Assembly: GCA_964572045.1 (NCBI GenBank)
Contig: CAZNEI010000003.1
Location: forward strand, 1-64,000
DNA from: CBDCKR01 sp964572045
GTDB lineage: Bacteria; Gemmatimonadota; Gemmatimonadetes; Longimicrobiales; Gaopeijiaceae
DNA: 64,000 nt
Direction of reading: 5' to 3'
Under the pieces are notes generated by a model. It saw only the letters and a program-made list of their open reading frames with translations, was not told where the DNA came from and searched no databases. Positions 18,324 through 26,429 of the stretch are shown piece after piece. Every line of letters starts with the position of its first letter. Positions within the stretch are counted from its first letter, which is position 1. A program made the translations under genes and the position numbers.

Positions 18324-18572
18324 TCAGACCCTCATTCGGAGCGCCCAGAGCAGCACTCCGATCAGCGCGAAGTAGACGGCGCCCAGATAGACGTAGAGGA
18401 AGGGCATGCCGAGCAAGAACTCCCCCGAAAAGGACTCGTCCACCCAAAACACGATCGGCGGTTGGGCCAGGGTCATCAGAGCCAGAAACGTGACCGCGCT
18501 GACTCGGCCGGCCTTGGTCCGCGGGAGGTAGTGGCTGGAGAAGCTCATGGCGATCCGATCCGTCGCGGGCAT
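18324..18572 (-). CDS. DUF3311-like small membrane protein, partner of the symporter
   Basis: This protein of up to 82 residues has two hydrophobic segments (VSAVTFLALMTLAQPPIVFWV and FLYVYLGAVYFALIGVLLWAL, in pieces) around a short loop. The PPIVFWV..GMPFLYVYLG pattern matches the DUF3311 type, small proteins usually encoded immediately before an SSS symporter, as here. It may be a symporter subunit or assembly factor. Two starts are possible: ATG 18572 (no Shine-Dalgarno) or ATG 18548 (weak GGAT upstream). The second gives a 74-residue protein. Confidence 0.72.
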   Translation of the reverse strand: MPATDRIAMSFSSHYLPRTKAGRVSAVTFLALMTLAQPPIVFWVDESFSGEFLLGMPFLYVYLGAVYFALIGVLLWALRMRV

Positions 18573-18804
18573 GGGGCGGCTGAACGACTAAGGGAACGCG
18601 CCGGGGAGCGCGAAGGCAAGAGAGCCGGCCAACAGGCCCGGCCGCGGCAGGGGAACCGCCCCGCGGGACGAAGGGACCCCTGACGGGGGCCGGCCCGGCG
18701 CGTGGATGGCGGTGGCCGCCGGGTCTGGACTCGGGGAGGAGGCGGCACGCGGGGCGCGGGTTGGCCACGGCCGGGGGGCATGCCTGGCGGGGTGAGCGGC
18801 TCTA

Positions 18805-19851
18805 CTAGCGAGTGATGATCTCGATCACGACCCCATGCCCCCTGTAGCGGCCCGGAGCCCCCTCCATGCGACGAATCTCCTGAATATCGGACCCGCGGGT
18901 GCTGCGGAGGATCTCGGGGGAGCCGGCCCAGGGCTGTCCGTCAACGAAGAGCGTGCCCCGGACGGTGCCGGCCTGCGTGTCCACCCACTGCGGCCTCTCG
19001 AGGCGGATGATGTCGTAGGCGCTGAAGCTCTCGCGCCGAGCCGCGATCTCCTCGCGCGGGATCCGCTCGATGAGAACGACCGTGTTCACGGGCGGCGGGC
19101 GGTTCACGACGGGACGGCGAGCGCGGCGCCGTCGTCCCCCAGACCAGGCGTTCGGAGTGAGGCTCAGGCCCACCTGGAGCGAGAACGCGCTGTGCTTGCG
19201 CGAGTAGAGGTCGTCGAAGGGCGCCTCGTCGAACTCCTTGGTCATCCGCGTGTAGCGCGCGTCCAGGGTGATCTTCGTCGGCCCGACGTTGATCGCGAGG
19301 TCAATGCCGGCCGTGCCGCCGAAGTCATTGCCCCTCGTGCTGTAGTTCAGAGGGTTGATGTAGGGGGATTCACCGGGCACACGCTGCGGTGGACAACAGC
19401 TGAAGCGAGTGTCCTTCAGGCCCGTCGCCTTGGCCCCGACGAGGAACGAGACGACAGGGCCCGCGAAGACGCTCACCGCGTAGGGGAGCCGCCGGGGGGT
19501 GAGGGGCACCTTGAGGAGCCCCACGAAGTCGAGGTAGTTGTAGCTCCAGAGTCCCTCGGAGATCCAACCCCACTCGTCGGTGAAGATCTGCGGCTCCTTC
19601 GCGCCCCTCCTCGAATAGTATGCCTCCGTTTGCACGACCACCGGCGCCCCGAAATCGAAGTGGGCGAAGGATCCGAAGATGTGCCCATGGCGCGTCTCGG
19701 AGTCGCCGATCTCCGTGCCGTGGAAGCTGGAGAAGTTGAGGCCGCCCTTGAAGCCGACGTCGACGGACAGGCGCTGGGCGGAGGCCGAGGCGGCCACGAG
19801 GCTCGCGGCCAGAGCGGCCAGGACCGGGAAGGCTACGAAGCGGGAGCCCAC
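18805..19851 (-). CDS. PorT-like beta-barrel protein with C-terminal plug-like domain
   Basis: This 348-residue protein has a signal peptide (MGSRFVAFPVLAALAASL..ASAQ) and then a small barrel (about 25-240). Its strands include VDVGFKGGLNFSSF, PVVVQTEAYYSRRG and ITLDARYTRM, ending SLQVGLSLTPN. A basic Arg/Pro linker (RRRRARRPVVNRPPP) follows. The C-terminal 100 residues read AYDIIRLERPQWV, GTLFVDGQPWAG and IQEIRRMEGAPGRYRGHGVVIEIITR (in pieces), which match the lone plug domains at 10367 and 19913. The start is GTG 19851 with GGGA about 12 bases upstream. The gene probably forms a unit with the one that ends at 19913. The function is unknown. Confidence 0.65.
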   Translation of the reverse strand: MGSRFVAFPVLAALAASLVAASASAQRLSVDVGFKGGLNFSSFHGTEIGDSETRHGHIFGSFAHFDFGAPVVVQTEAYYSRRGAKEPQIFTDEWGWISEGLWSYNYLDFVGLLKVPLTPRRLPYAVSVFAGPVVSFLVGAKATGLKDTRFSCCPPQRVPGESPYINPLNYSTRGNDFGGTAGIDLAINVGPTKITLDARYTRMTKEFDEAPFDDLYSRKHSAFSLQVGLSLTPNAWSGGRRRRARRPVVNRPPPVNTVVLIERIPREEIAARRESFSAYDIIRLERPQWVDTQAGTVRGTLFVDGQPWAGSPEILRSTRGSDIQEIRRMEGAPGRYRGHGVVIEIITR

Positions 19852-19912
19852 GGAATCTACATCCCAGCCGCCGCGAATCGGCTGATCGGCGCCGCGAGCC
19901 CGGATCGATCGG

Positions 19913-20695
19913 TCATGTTCCGATGTAGCCCTTGGTCCAGATGATGATCGCGCCGCACGGGCTTACCGGTCCCGCCACGATGTCGGGCAGGCCCGCCTGC
20001 CCGGCGTAGACCTCGAGCGCCGCCACGTCCCTCACGTTGAACCTCTCGTGCCATCCGGTACTCTCCCCAGCGCCGCCCCTCTGTACGATCCGATTGTCGA
20101 TCGTGACGCTCGGGCGGCAGTCACGCACTCGGCGGGTCGACAGCACGTCGATGGCGAAGGTGCCACGGGGTCGCACGATTCGGATCCCGCTCATGCCCCT
20201 GAGCAGGTCCTCGACGTCCTGGGGCGGCTTGGCTTCGAGATCCTCCGGTGTCCGAACCTGTCCGTACCCGTCCATCTCGCGCTCGTAGAAGCCGGCGACG
20301 GAGAGGGCCATGTTTCGGCCCTCGACCCGAATCGGATCGAGGAGGACAGGGTCGACCTGGAGGCGGAGCTCAGCCAAGGCGGCCTGGCCGGGGGCGAGCA
20401 CGAACACGTCCGACGTGGAGGCCTCGTACCCGAGGCGCCTCGCCCGAAGACGGTATTGGCCGCCATCCGGAACCTGGACCAGGAAATTGCCCCGGGCGTC
20501 GGTGAGGTATTCCTCGACGACGCGCTCGCTGGCATCCAGAAGAAAAACCTCGACCGTCTCCATCGGGGCGTCCGACTCGTCATCGACGACGGTGCCCTCG
20601 ACGGTCTGGGCCCGGGCGGGAGCGACCTGTGCGAGAGCGGTAAGCAGCACGAATGTGGATCCGGCGGGCCAAAGGTGGCGGTGGTTTCGTTTCAC
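19913..20695 (-). CDS. Exported protein with carboxypeptidase-regulatory and plug-like domains
   Basis: This 260-residue protein has a signal peptide ending ..APARAQ. An Ig-like carboxypeptidase-regulatory domain (about 30-115, TVEGTVVDDESDAPMETVEVFLLD, in pieces) is followed by a plug-like domain (about 120-260). The plug ends in VAALEVYAGQAGLPDIVAGP..CGAIIIWTKG. It has the N-terminal architecture of a TonB receptor but no barrel. A GTG start at 20695 is chosen because GAGG and GGAG lie just upstream and the signal peptide begins there; the frame is open 23 codons further. It is a candidate surface or periplasmic adaptor. Confidence 0.68.
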   Translation of the reverse strand: MKRNHRHLWPAGSTFVLLTALAQVAPARAQTVEGTVVDDESDAPMETVEVFLLDASERVVEEYLTDARGNFLVQVPDGGQYRLRARRLGYEASTSDVFVLAPGQAALAELRLQVDPVLLDPIRVEGRNMALSVAGFYEREMDGYGQVRTPEDLEAKPPQDVEDLLRGMSGIRIVRPRGTFAIDVLSTRRVRDCRPSVTIDNRIVQRGGAGESTGWHERFNVRDVAALEVYAGQAGLPDIVAGPVSPCGAIIIWTKGYIGT

Positions 20696-20876
20696 TGCCT
20701 CGCTCCCTTCCAGGTGATCGGCGCGACACCCTTCTATCTTAGGACTTCGCGTGAAGGTATTCAAAGGACGGGAGGGGAACGGCCCGACTCGGCCGGATTC
20801 CCGCCCCCGGGCACCCGAAGGGTCGGGAGCGGGAGAGAAGGAACCGCCTCGCGAGCCTCCGCGCGGGCGGGTCGAG

Positions 20877-20948
20877 AGGCGCCGCCCGGATTCGAACCGG
20901 GGAATAAAGGCTTTGCAGGCCTCTGCCTTACCACTTGGCTACGGCGCC
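20877..20948 (-). tRNA. tRNA-Cys (GCA)
   Basis: A complete cloverleaf is seen on the minus strand. The acceptor GGCGCCG pairs with CGGCGCC, the D-arm contains AGCCAAGTGGTAAGGC, the anticodon loop is CCTGCAAAG with anticodon GCA, and the T-arm is CCCGG-TTCGAAT-CCGGG. The discriminator is U. CCA is not encoded. It lies 49 bp downstream of tRNA-Gly, in the same transcript. Confidence 0.95.
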
Positions 20949-20997
20949 CGGCGAGAAAAGGGCCGCGCGCCCTTCGGACCGCAGCGCCCTTTCCGAG

Positions 20998-21070
<73 letters not shown>

Positions 21071-21074
21071 ATGG

Positions 21075-21127
21075 AAAAAAGGTGCTCTGGGGATACCCGC
21101 ACGCGCGGAAGTCGTTTCCAAAGCACC
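21075..21127 (-). terminator. Intrinsic-terminator-like hairpin directly 5' of tRNA-Gly
   Basis: On the minus strand GGTGCTTTGG (21118-21127) pairs with CCAGAGCACC (21081-21090) over 10 bp with one G-U wobble. An inner CCGC/GCGG stem lies in the loop, and six T follow (21075-21080). It ends only four bases before the tRNA-Gly 5' end, between the predicted promoter and the tRNA. No minus-strand gene lies upstream that would need a terminator, so attenuation or processing of the tRNA precursor is possible. Confidence 0.6.
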
Positions 21128-21145
21128 TCTCGTCCTCTTCGCCGG

Positions 21146-21174
21146 AAGCTAGACACCGCCCCAAAACGTGTCAA
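21146..21174 (-). promoter_or_regulatory. Predicted sigma-70 promoter of the tRNA-Gly/tRNA-Cys unit
   Basis: TTGACA (21169-21174) and TAGCTT (21146-21151) are separated by 17 bp on the minus strand. The start would be near 21139, about 70 nt before tRNA-Gly, with the terminator-like hairpin transcribed first. Confidence 0.5.
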
Positions 21175-21303
21175 GTTCCAGCAGGCGGCGATCGGCGATC
21201 GGTCGGCCCGCGCCGTCTCACGGCCTCCAAACCCGTTCATCACCGAGCTTCTCATGACATCGAGGACCAGCGCTTGCCCGGCATAGGGGCGAGGGTCGAT
21301 CGC

Positions 21304-22926
21304 ATGCCCGAGCGAGAGCCCGGGCCGGGTCGACGCGTGCATTCGGGCAGGGGTCTCGTGGTCTCGACGTGCCTCGTAGTCCCGATGGCCCTGGCCCCGA
21401 TCGGCTCCAGCCCCCAGGAGGTCTCCGGACCTCTCGTCGAGGCGGGCAGGGTCCGTATCGAGGCCAGCGCGATCCATCTCTACGCGGACCGGCGGTTCGG
21501 AGAGCGCATGGAAGGCGGTTCGCTGCTCGAAGAAGAGGAGCCGCTCGGCTTCGACCTCTCGGACCGGGCGGTCGGCGGCCGGCTCTTCCCCGGGCTGGAA
21601 GAGCTCGAGCGCGTCCTCGAGACCGCAGCCGGCGGCCCCGTGGAACCCCTGGTCCTGGGCTCGAGCGAGGCCATTGTGACCCGGGACGCCGTGTGGCTCC
21701 CGATTCGACTCGACGTGGGCGTCTTCGACTGGCTCACTGTCGGCGGCATGATCCCCTTCTCCCGCCGGCGGGCGGAAGTGGCGTGGACCTTCGGGGGGCA
21801 CGGAGCCAACGCGGGGATCTCGCCCTCCAAGAGCGATGCGATCGCCGTGAGCAATTTCGTCGGAGACATCCTCAATGCCGAGTCGACGCTTTCGGAGCGC
21901 GTCGACGAGCTGTGCTCCCAGGACCCGACGGGGTCGGGCTGCAGCGAGGCCTCGTCGCTGCTCACGACCAGTCAGAGGTTTCGAGAGGCCGTCCTGGCGG
22001 GTCTTGTGTCTTTCGGTGTCTTCCCGCTTGCCGGCACGCCCACCGGTGACGCCCTGCAGTCCCGGATCCGATCGTTCATGGCCGCCCACGAGGCTCTGGG
22101 CATCGGGTATCCGAGCGACGTGCCCTTGGCCACGGAGCCCCTCACGGAAGAGGAGTACGGGGCGTTGGTGACGGACCCGGAGTATGGAGTGGCGGGAGCG
22201 CCGATCGAGTCGTGGCGCAGTCCGTGGAGGATGGGCGACGCGGAAGTCTACGCCAACTTCCGACTCCTGGCCTCCGAGCCGGCCTCCCCGGGAGGGCCAC
22301 CGCCCTCGGGCCCCAGCTATCAGATCGGCGCGGGAGCCCTCGTGCGCCTGGGAACCGGCCAAACCGATCTCCCCGACCATTTCCTGGACGCCGGCAGCGG
22401 TGACGGGCAACAGGACTTCGAGGTCAGCGTCTTCGGGGGGCTGGGGTCGGGGCGCCTGGGGGTCTGGGGAGAGTTCCAATACGGCGTGGCCACCTCGACC
22501 CTGGTGACGCGGCGGGTCACCGCGCCCGGCCGGATCTTCGCGCCCCTATACACGACTCGGGCCGTCCGCTGGACCCCAGGGAACTACTACCGCGCACGCC
22601 TGACCCCCCGCTTCCGGCTCACCGAGGAGATGGCGGTCGCGGCGGATCTGCAGGCTCTCAGCAAAGCGGCGGACACCTACGAATTGGCCGACCCGGGCCA
22701 GCCGCTCCCGGCGGGTCTCGATGTCGATCTCCTCGAGCTGGAGACCGCTCAGAGCGTGTTGGAGGCCGGCTTCGGGTTCGTGTATTCCACGCTGCGCAGT
22801 GGTCGCGGCCGCCCCATGGAGGCGCGCTTTCTCTACCGCCGGAGCGTGTCGGGGACCGGTGGGCTCACGCCCAAGTCCACACGCCTCGAGTTCGGGCTAC
22901 GGCTCTTCAGAGGGCTCTGGAACTAG
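21304..22926 (+). CDS. Unidentified exported protein, probable outer-membrane beta-barrel
   Basis: This 540-residue protein starts with a basic N-region and a hydrophobic core (GLVVSTCLVVPMALAPIGSS). Long amphipathic-strand stretches follow, such as WLPIRLDVGVFDWLTVGGMIPF, DFEVSVFGGLGSGRLGVWGEFQYG, YRARLTPRFRLTEEMAVAADLQ and FVYSTLRSGRGRPMEARFLYRRSV (all in pieces). It ends STRLEFGLRLFRGLWN, with a C-terminal aromatic/Asn close. This looks like a 12-16-stranded barrel of the kind found in transporter-like outer-membrane proteins, but I do not recognise the family. ATG 21304 has GAGGG 8 bases upstream; the frame is open further but runs through the tRNA genes. It is convergent with recN. Confidence 0.65.
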   Translation: MPEREPGPGRRVHSGRGLVVSTCLVVPMALAPIGSSPQEVSGPLVEAGRVRIEASAIHLYADRRFGERMEGGSLLEEEEPLGFDLSDRAVGGRLFPGLEELERVLETAAGGPVEPLVLGSSEAIVTRDAVWLPIRLDVGVFDWLTVGGMIPFSRRRAEVAWTFGGHGANAGISPSKSDAIAVSNFVGDILNAESTLSERVDELCSQDPTGSGCSEASSLLTTSQRFREAVLAGLVSFGVFPLAGTPTGDALQSRIRSFMAAHEALGIGYPSDVPLATEPLTEEEYGALVTDPEYGVAGAPIESWRSPWRMGDAEVYANFRLLASEPASPGGPPPSGPSYQIGAGALVRLGTGQTDLPDHFLDAGSGDGQQDFEVSVFGGLGSGRLGVWGEFQYGVATSTLVTRRVTAPGRIFAPLYTTRAVRWTPGNYYRARLTPRFRLTEEMAVAADLQALSKAADTYELADPGQPLPAGLDVDLLELETAQSVLEAGFGFVYSTLRSGRGRPMEARFLYRRSVSGTGGLTPKSTRLEFGLRLFRGLWN

Positions 22927-22956
22927 CGTCTCCGCGCCCCTGGGCGAAGATGCGCA

Positions 22957-24618
22957 TCATCCGGCCCGCAACAGCTCGCGGGCATGCTCTCTCGACGCCT
23001 CCGACTCGGGATCGCCGCCGAGCATGCGCGCGATCTCGCGCACTCGAGCCTCGCCCCGCAGCTCGTCGACGCGGGTGGATGCAAGACCCGATGCATCGGT
23101 CTTCGCCACCAGAAGGTGGCTCTGAGCGCGGCAGGCGAGCTGAGGCAGATGCGTGACGACGAACACCTGGTGGTACCGGGCGACCCTGAGGAGCTCGGCG
23201 GCCACCAGGGCGGCAACCTGTCCGCCGATGCCGGCGTCGATCTCGTCGAAGACCAAGGTGGGTACCTGGTCCACCCGCGCGAGGATCGCCTTGAGCGCCA
23301 GCATGATCCGAGAGAGTTCGCCGCCGCTCGCCACCCGACCGAGCGCCATCGGAGCGAAGCCGGGGTTGGCCGACACGAGGAACTCCACCCGCTCCGCCCC
23401 GCCTGCCTCCACCCCGTGCGATTCGTCGAGCCGCACCTGGAACGCAGAGCCGGGAAGGCCGAGGCCGGGCAGGAGGTCCTCGACATCGGTCTCGAGCCGG
23501 CGAGCCGCCTTGCGCCGCCTGCGCGTCAAGCTCCGGGCCGCGCGGGCCAAGTCGGCCCTGGCGCTCTCGGCGTCCCGCACAAGCGCCTCCTCATTCCAAC
23601 CGGCACCCTCAAGCTCGTCGAGTCCGGCCCTCAGGCGCGCGCGGGTCTCGATGACGTCCTCGAGCTCCGGTCCGTACTTCCGCTTGAGGCGGTGAATCGC
23701 GTCCAGACGCTCCCGGACCTCGGCGAGGCGACCGGGATCATGGCGCACGGTTCCGGCATAGTCGCCGAACTCGCGGCCCACCTCCACCAGCCCGTGATAG
23801 GCGTCCTGCAACGCATCGTACGCAGCCTCAAGCAGCGGGTCCCACTGCTTGAGGCGCGCCAGCGATCCGAGGATTCGGGAGAGTCGGTCGGTCACGGCCC
23901 CGTCTCCGTCGTACAACTCGGCGTGGATCGCGGCCGTCTCGCGCAGGAGTTCCTCGGAGTGCTCGAGGCGGCGGGCCTCGTCCTCGAGGGCCGCGTCCTC
24001 GCCGACCTCAAGGCGACCCGCCTCGATCTCCCCAAGCTGGAAGCGGAGGAAGTCCGCCCGACTCTCCAAGTCCCGGCGCCGCTCGCGGAGCGTCCGGAGC
24101 CTTGTCTCCAGGTCCGAGACCGTCTCGAACCGCTCGCGCACGCGCCTCGCGAGGTCCTCGGCGTCGCCGAAGGCGTCGAGGATGCCCTGCTGGGCCTCCT
24201 GCCGCAGGAGCGTTTGGTGCTCGTGCTGCCCGTGGAGATCGACAAGCGTCCTGCCGAGCGCCCCCACGCTCCGAACCGTCGCGGGAGAACCGTTGATCCA
24301 CGCTCGGTTCCGGCCCCGGACCGCAACTTCCCGGCGGAGCACGAGCAGGCCGTCCTCGGTCTCGTGGCCGAGGTCGGCAATGCGGGCGAGGAGCTCGGGC
24401 CGCTCCGCCACGTCGAAGGCGGCCTCAACGAGGGCCCGCTCGGCCCCCACCCGGATCGTGTCGCTCGAAGCCCGCCCTCCCAGGAGCAGGGACAGCGCGC
24501 CGACGATGATCGACTTTCCCGCCCCCGTCTCTCCCGAGAGAGCACTCAAGCCGGGGCGCAGCTCAAGCGCGAGGTCGTCGATGACGGCATAGTCGCGCAC
24601 GCGCAGCTCGATCAACAT
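22957..24618 (-). CDS. recN: DNA repair protein RecN
   Basis: This 553-residue SMC-like ATPase acts in double-strand-break repair. Walker A GETGAGKS lies at about 29-36 after the typical start MLIELRVRDYAVIDDL. Long coiled coils span about 150-370 (rich in LRERRRDLESRADFLRFQ-type heptads). The ABC signature GGELSRIMLALK and Walker B LVFDEIDAGIGG are near the C-terminus. The reading frame continues far upstream through nadK, but the conserved N-terminus fixes ATG 24618. It is the last gene of the xseA-xseB-ispA-dxs-nadK-recN run, an order seen in many bacteria. Confidence 0.96.
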   Translation of the reverse strand: MLIELRVRDYAVIDDLALELRPGLSALSGETGAGKSIIVGALSLLLGGRASSDTIRVGAERALVEAAFDVAERPELLARIADLGHETEDGLLVLRREVAVRGRNRAWINGSPATVRSVGALGRTLVDLHGQHEHQTLLRQEAQQGILDAFGDAEDLARRVRERFETVSDLETRLRTLRERRRDLESRADFLRFQLGEIEAGRLEVGEDAALEDEARRLEHSEELLRETAAIHAELYDGDGAVTDRLSRILGSLARLKQWDPLLEAAYDALQDAYHGLVEVGREFGDYAGTVRHDPGRLAEVRERLDAIHRLKRKYGPELEDVIETRARLRAGLDELEGAGWNEEALVRDAESARADLARAARSLTRRRRKAARRLETDVEDLLPGLGLPGSAFQVRLDESHGVEAGGAERVEFLVSANPGFAPMALGRVASGGELSRIMLALKAILARVDQVPTLVFDEIDAGIGGQVAALVAAELLRVARYHQVFVVTHLPQLACRAQSHLLVAKTDASGLASTRVDELRGEARVREIARMLGGDPESEASREHARELLRAG

Positions 24619-24728
24619 GGCGGAATGTACCGAGGCACTCCGCGGCGGCTCAATGGCGTGCGAACCGATCGGGAGGGACGCAGGGAGGCGGCGGGTCCCA
24701 AGACCCCAGGGGGGGCCGCCCTCGGTCC

Positions 24729-25643
24729 TCAGCTGGAGGGCCGTGCCGCCCAGTTGAGCTTGCGCTGGAGGGTGCCGAAGAAGTTCTGGTCCGAAAAGCG
24801 GACGAGCGGTATCTCGACGTCGGAGCGGGTCATGCGAACCTCCGCGCCGACCCCGAAGCGGTGGGCCATCCGTCCGTCGACCGTCAGGACCAAGTCTTCG
24901 GCACGGTCCAACGGGATCACGGCCAAGACCTGGTCTCCGGGAATGACCAGGGGCCGCACGGCCAGCGTGTGCGGACACACCGGGGTAACGAGCAGACAGT
25001 CCACCGTCGGCACCACGATCGGTCCGCCCGCCGAGAGCGAGTACGCGGTCGAGCCCGTCGGTGTGGAGACGATCAGGCCGTCTCCCGAGAAGCTGCCGAC
25101 CCTCTGCCAATCGTCCCCTTCTCTGACTCGCAGCCCCAGACGGGTGACGCGGGCCACGCCCTTCTTGTGGATCACGAGGTCGTTCCACGCCAACAAGGGA
25201 TCCGCCTCCGACCCGTCGGCATGGAGGAGGCGGGCCTCGACCATGCAGCGCCGGTCCAGGATGTAGTCACCGTCGAGGACCCGACGCAGGCGGGCCTCCA
25301 TCTCGGGGTGAGGGAGGGCGGTCAGGAAGCCGAGGTGGCCGACGTTGATTCCCAGGACGGGGATCTCCCGGCCCGCCACCAACCTCCCCGCCCTGAGGAG
25401 CGTGCCGTCACCCCCGAGCGCGATGAGGAGGTCCACCGGTTTCTCGTCGAGACTCAGGCGTCGGGTCCCGTCGGGCGCTTCGGGGAGCAGGTGGCCCTCC
25501 AGGCGGAGCTCCAAGGCGTGATCCCCGGCGAAGCGAGTGAGACGCCGGACGCACCGCGGCATGTCCTCATGTGCGGAGCGCCCGATGACCCCGATGCGTT
25601 GGAGCGTCCTTGCCGGATCGGCCCTGGAGACCTCGTCCGTCAC
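24729..25643 (-). CDS. nadK: NAD kinase
   Basis: This 304-residue protein phosphorylates NAD to NADP. The GGDGTLLRAGR motif, VLGINVGHLGFLT, the NDLVIHK segment and the SGDGLIVSTPTGSTAYSLSAGGPI block are diagnostic. The GTG start at 25643 overlaps the TGA of the dxs remnant (GTGA), with GGAGGG just upstream. Translation may therefore have been coupled to dxs, and the damage to dxs could affect it. Confidence 0.95.
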   Translation of the reverse strand: MTDEVSRADPARTLQRIGVIGRSAHEDMPRCVRRLTRFAGDHALELRLEGHLLPEAPDGTRRLSLDEKPVDLLIALGGDGTLLRAGRLVAGREIPVLGINVGHLGFLTALPHPEMEARLRRVLDGDYILDRRCMVEARLLHADGSEADPLLAWNDLVIHKKGVARVTRLGLRVREGDDWQRVGSFSGDGLIVSTPTGSTAYSLSAGGPIVVPTVDCLLVTPVCPHTLAVRPLVIPGDQVLAVIPLDRAEDLVLTVDGRMAHRFGVGAEVRMTRSDVEIPLVRFSDQNFFGTLQRKLNWAARPSS

Positions 25644-26298
25644 GCACCCTCCATCGAGGCGCGGGAGACGGCATCACCGAGTATGCGTCGCACTTCGATG
25701 ACGATTCCCTCGGCATCCAGTCCAACCTGGCGGAGCAGCACGTCGCGCGCTCCGTGATCGACGAATCGGTCCGGCAACCCCGGACTGCGGACCTGCACCC
25801 GCCGCCCGGCGTCGAGGAGTCCGGTCTCCCGGGTCGGAGAGGCCCCGAAGCCGTTGACCACGGCGCCTTCCTCGAGTGTCAACACCGCGGAGTGGCCCTC
25901 GACGACCTCTCGGAGGATCGCCCCGTCATGGAGCTTCAGGAAGCAGCAGTTCACGACGGTGGCCTGAATCCGCCGCGAGGCGAGAGCCCGCGCGTCATCG
26001 ACCGCGTCGAGGACGATCGTGCCCGCGGCGAGAAGTGCGATGTCGGAGCCCCGCCGAAGCACTTCCCAGGTGCCGTAGTCAACGTCGGGGATCTCGCTCA
26101 CCTGAGGCGCGGCGTGTCGAAGGCGTAGTGCAGCGCCACGGTGAGGTCGGCCACACCCATAGTCGCGCCGAAGTGCCCCCCGATCTTCGCGATCACGTCG
26201 ACGTGCCCCTCCCGGGCCTCGCCGACGAGTCCGTGCAGCTGGTTTCTCGAGAGGTCTCCGATGCCGCTCGGGTCCTTGATTCGCTCTAGAAGCGACAC
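25640..26298 (-). pseudogene. dxs: 1-deoxy-D-xylulose-5-phosphate synthase remnant with large internal deletion
   Basis: Two pieces of DXS are joined out of frame. The N-terminal piece (GTG 26298 to TGA 26098, 66 codons) reads VSLLERIKDPSGIGDLSRNQ.., GGHFGATMGVADLTVALHYAFDTPR, which is the first 64 residues of the family. The C-terminal piece (about 26108-25640) starts APQVSEIPDVDYGTWEVLRRG and runs through ILREVVEGHSAVLTLEEGAVV and GLPDRFVDHG to the normal end. About 400 central codons are missing, including the thiamine-diphosphate GDG motif and the whole pyrimidine domain. No active DXS can be made. The place between ispA and nadK is the usual dxs position. The cause is either genome decay or an assembly collapse. 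Confidence 0.85.
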
Positions 26299-26429
26299 GG
26301 CTCCACTTCCTCGTGCGCACGTCCTCACGTCCTCCGCCGCGTGGCATCGCTCGACGTCCTTCGGAGCACTCCGGTTGTGGCCTCGTCCAGAGTGTGGGTG
26401 TGGTAGCAAATGCCATCCACAACACCGCA

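Noticed and set aside
24619..25188. 190-codon N-terminal extension of recN.
   Set aside because: It overlaps nadK on the same strand in another frame, is Arg/Gly-rich, and RecN begins MLIELRVRDYAVIDD as in the family.
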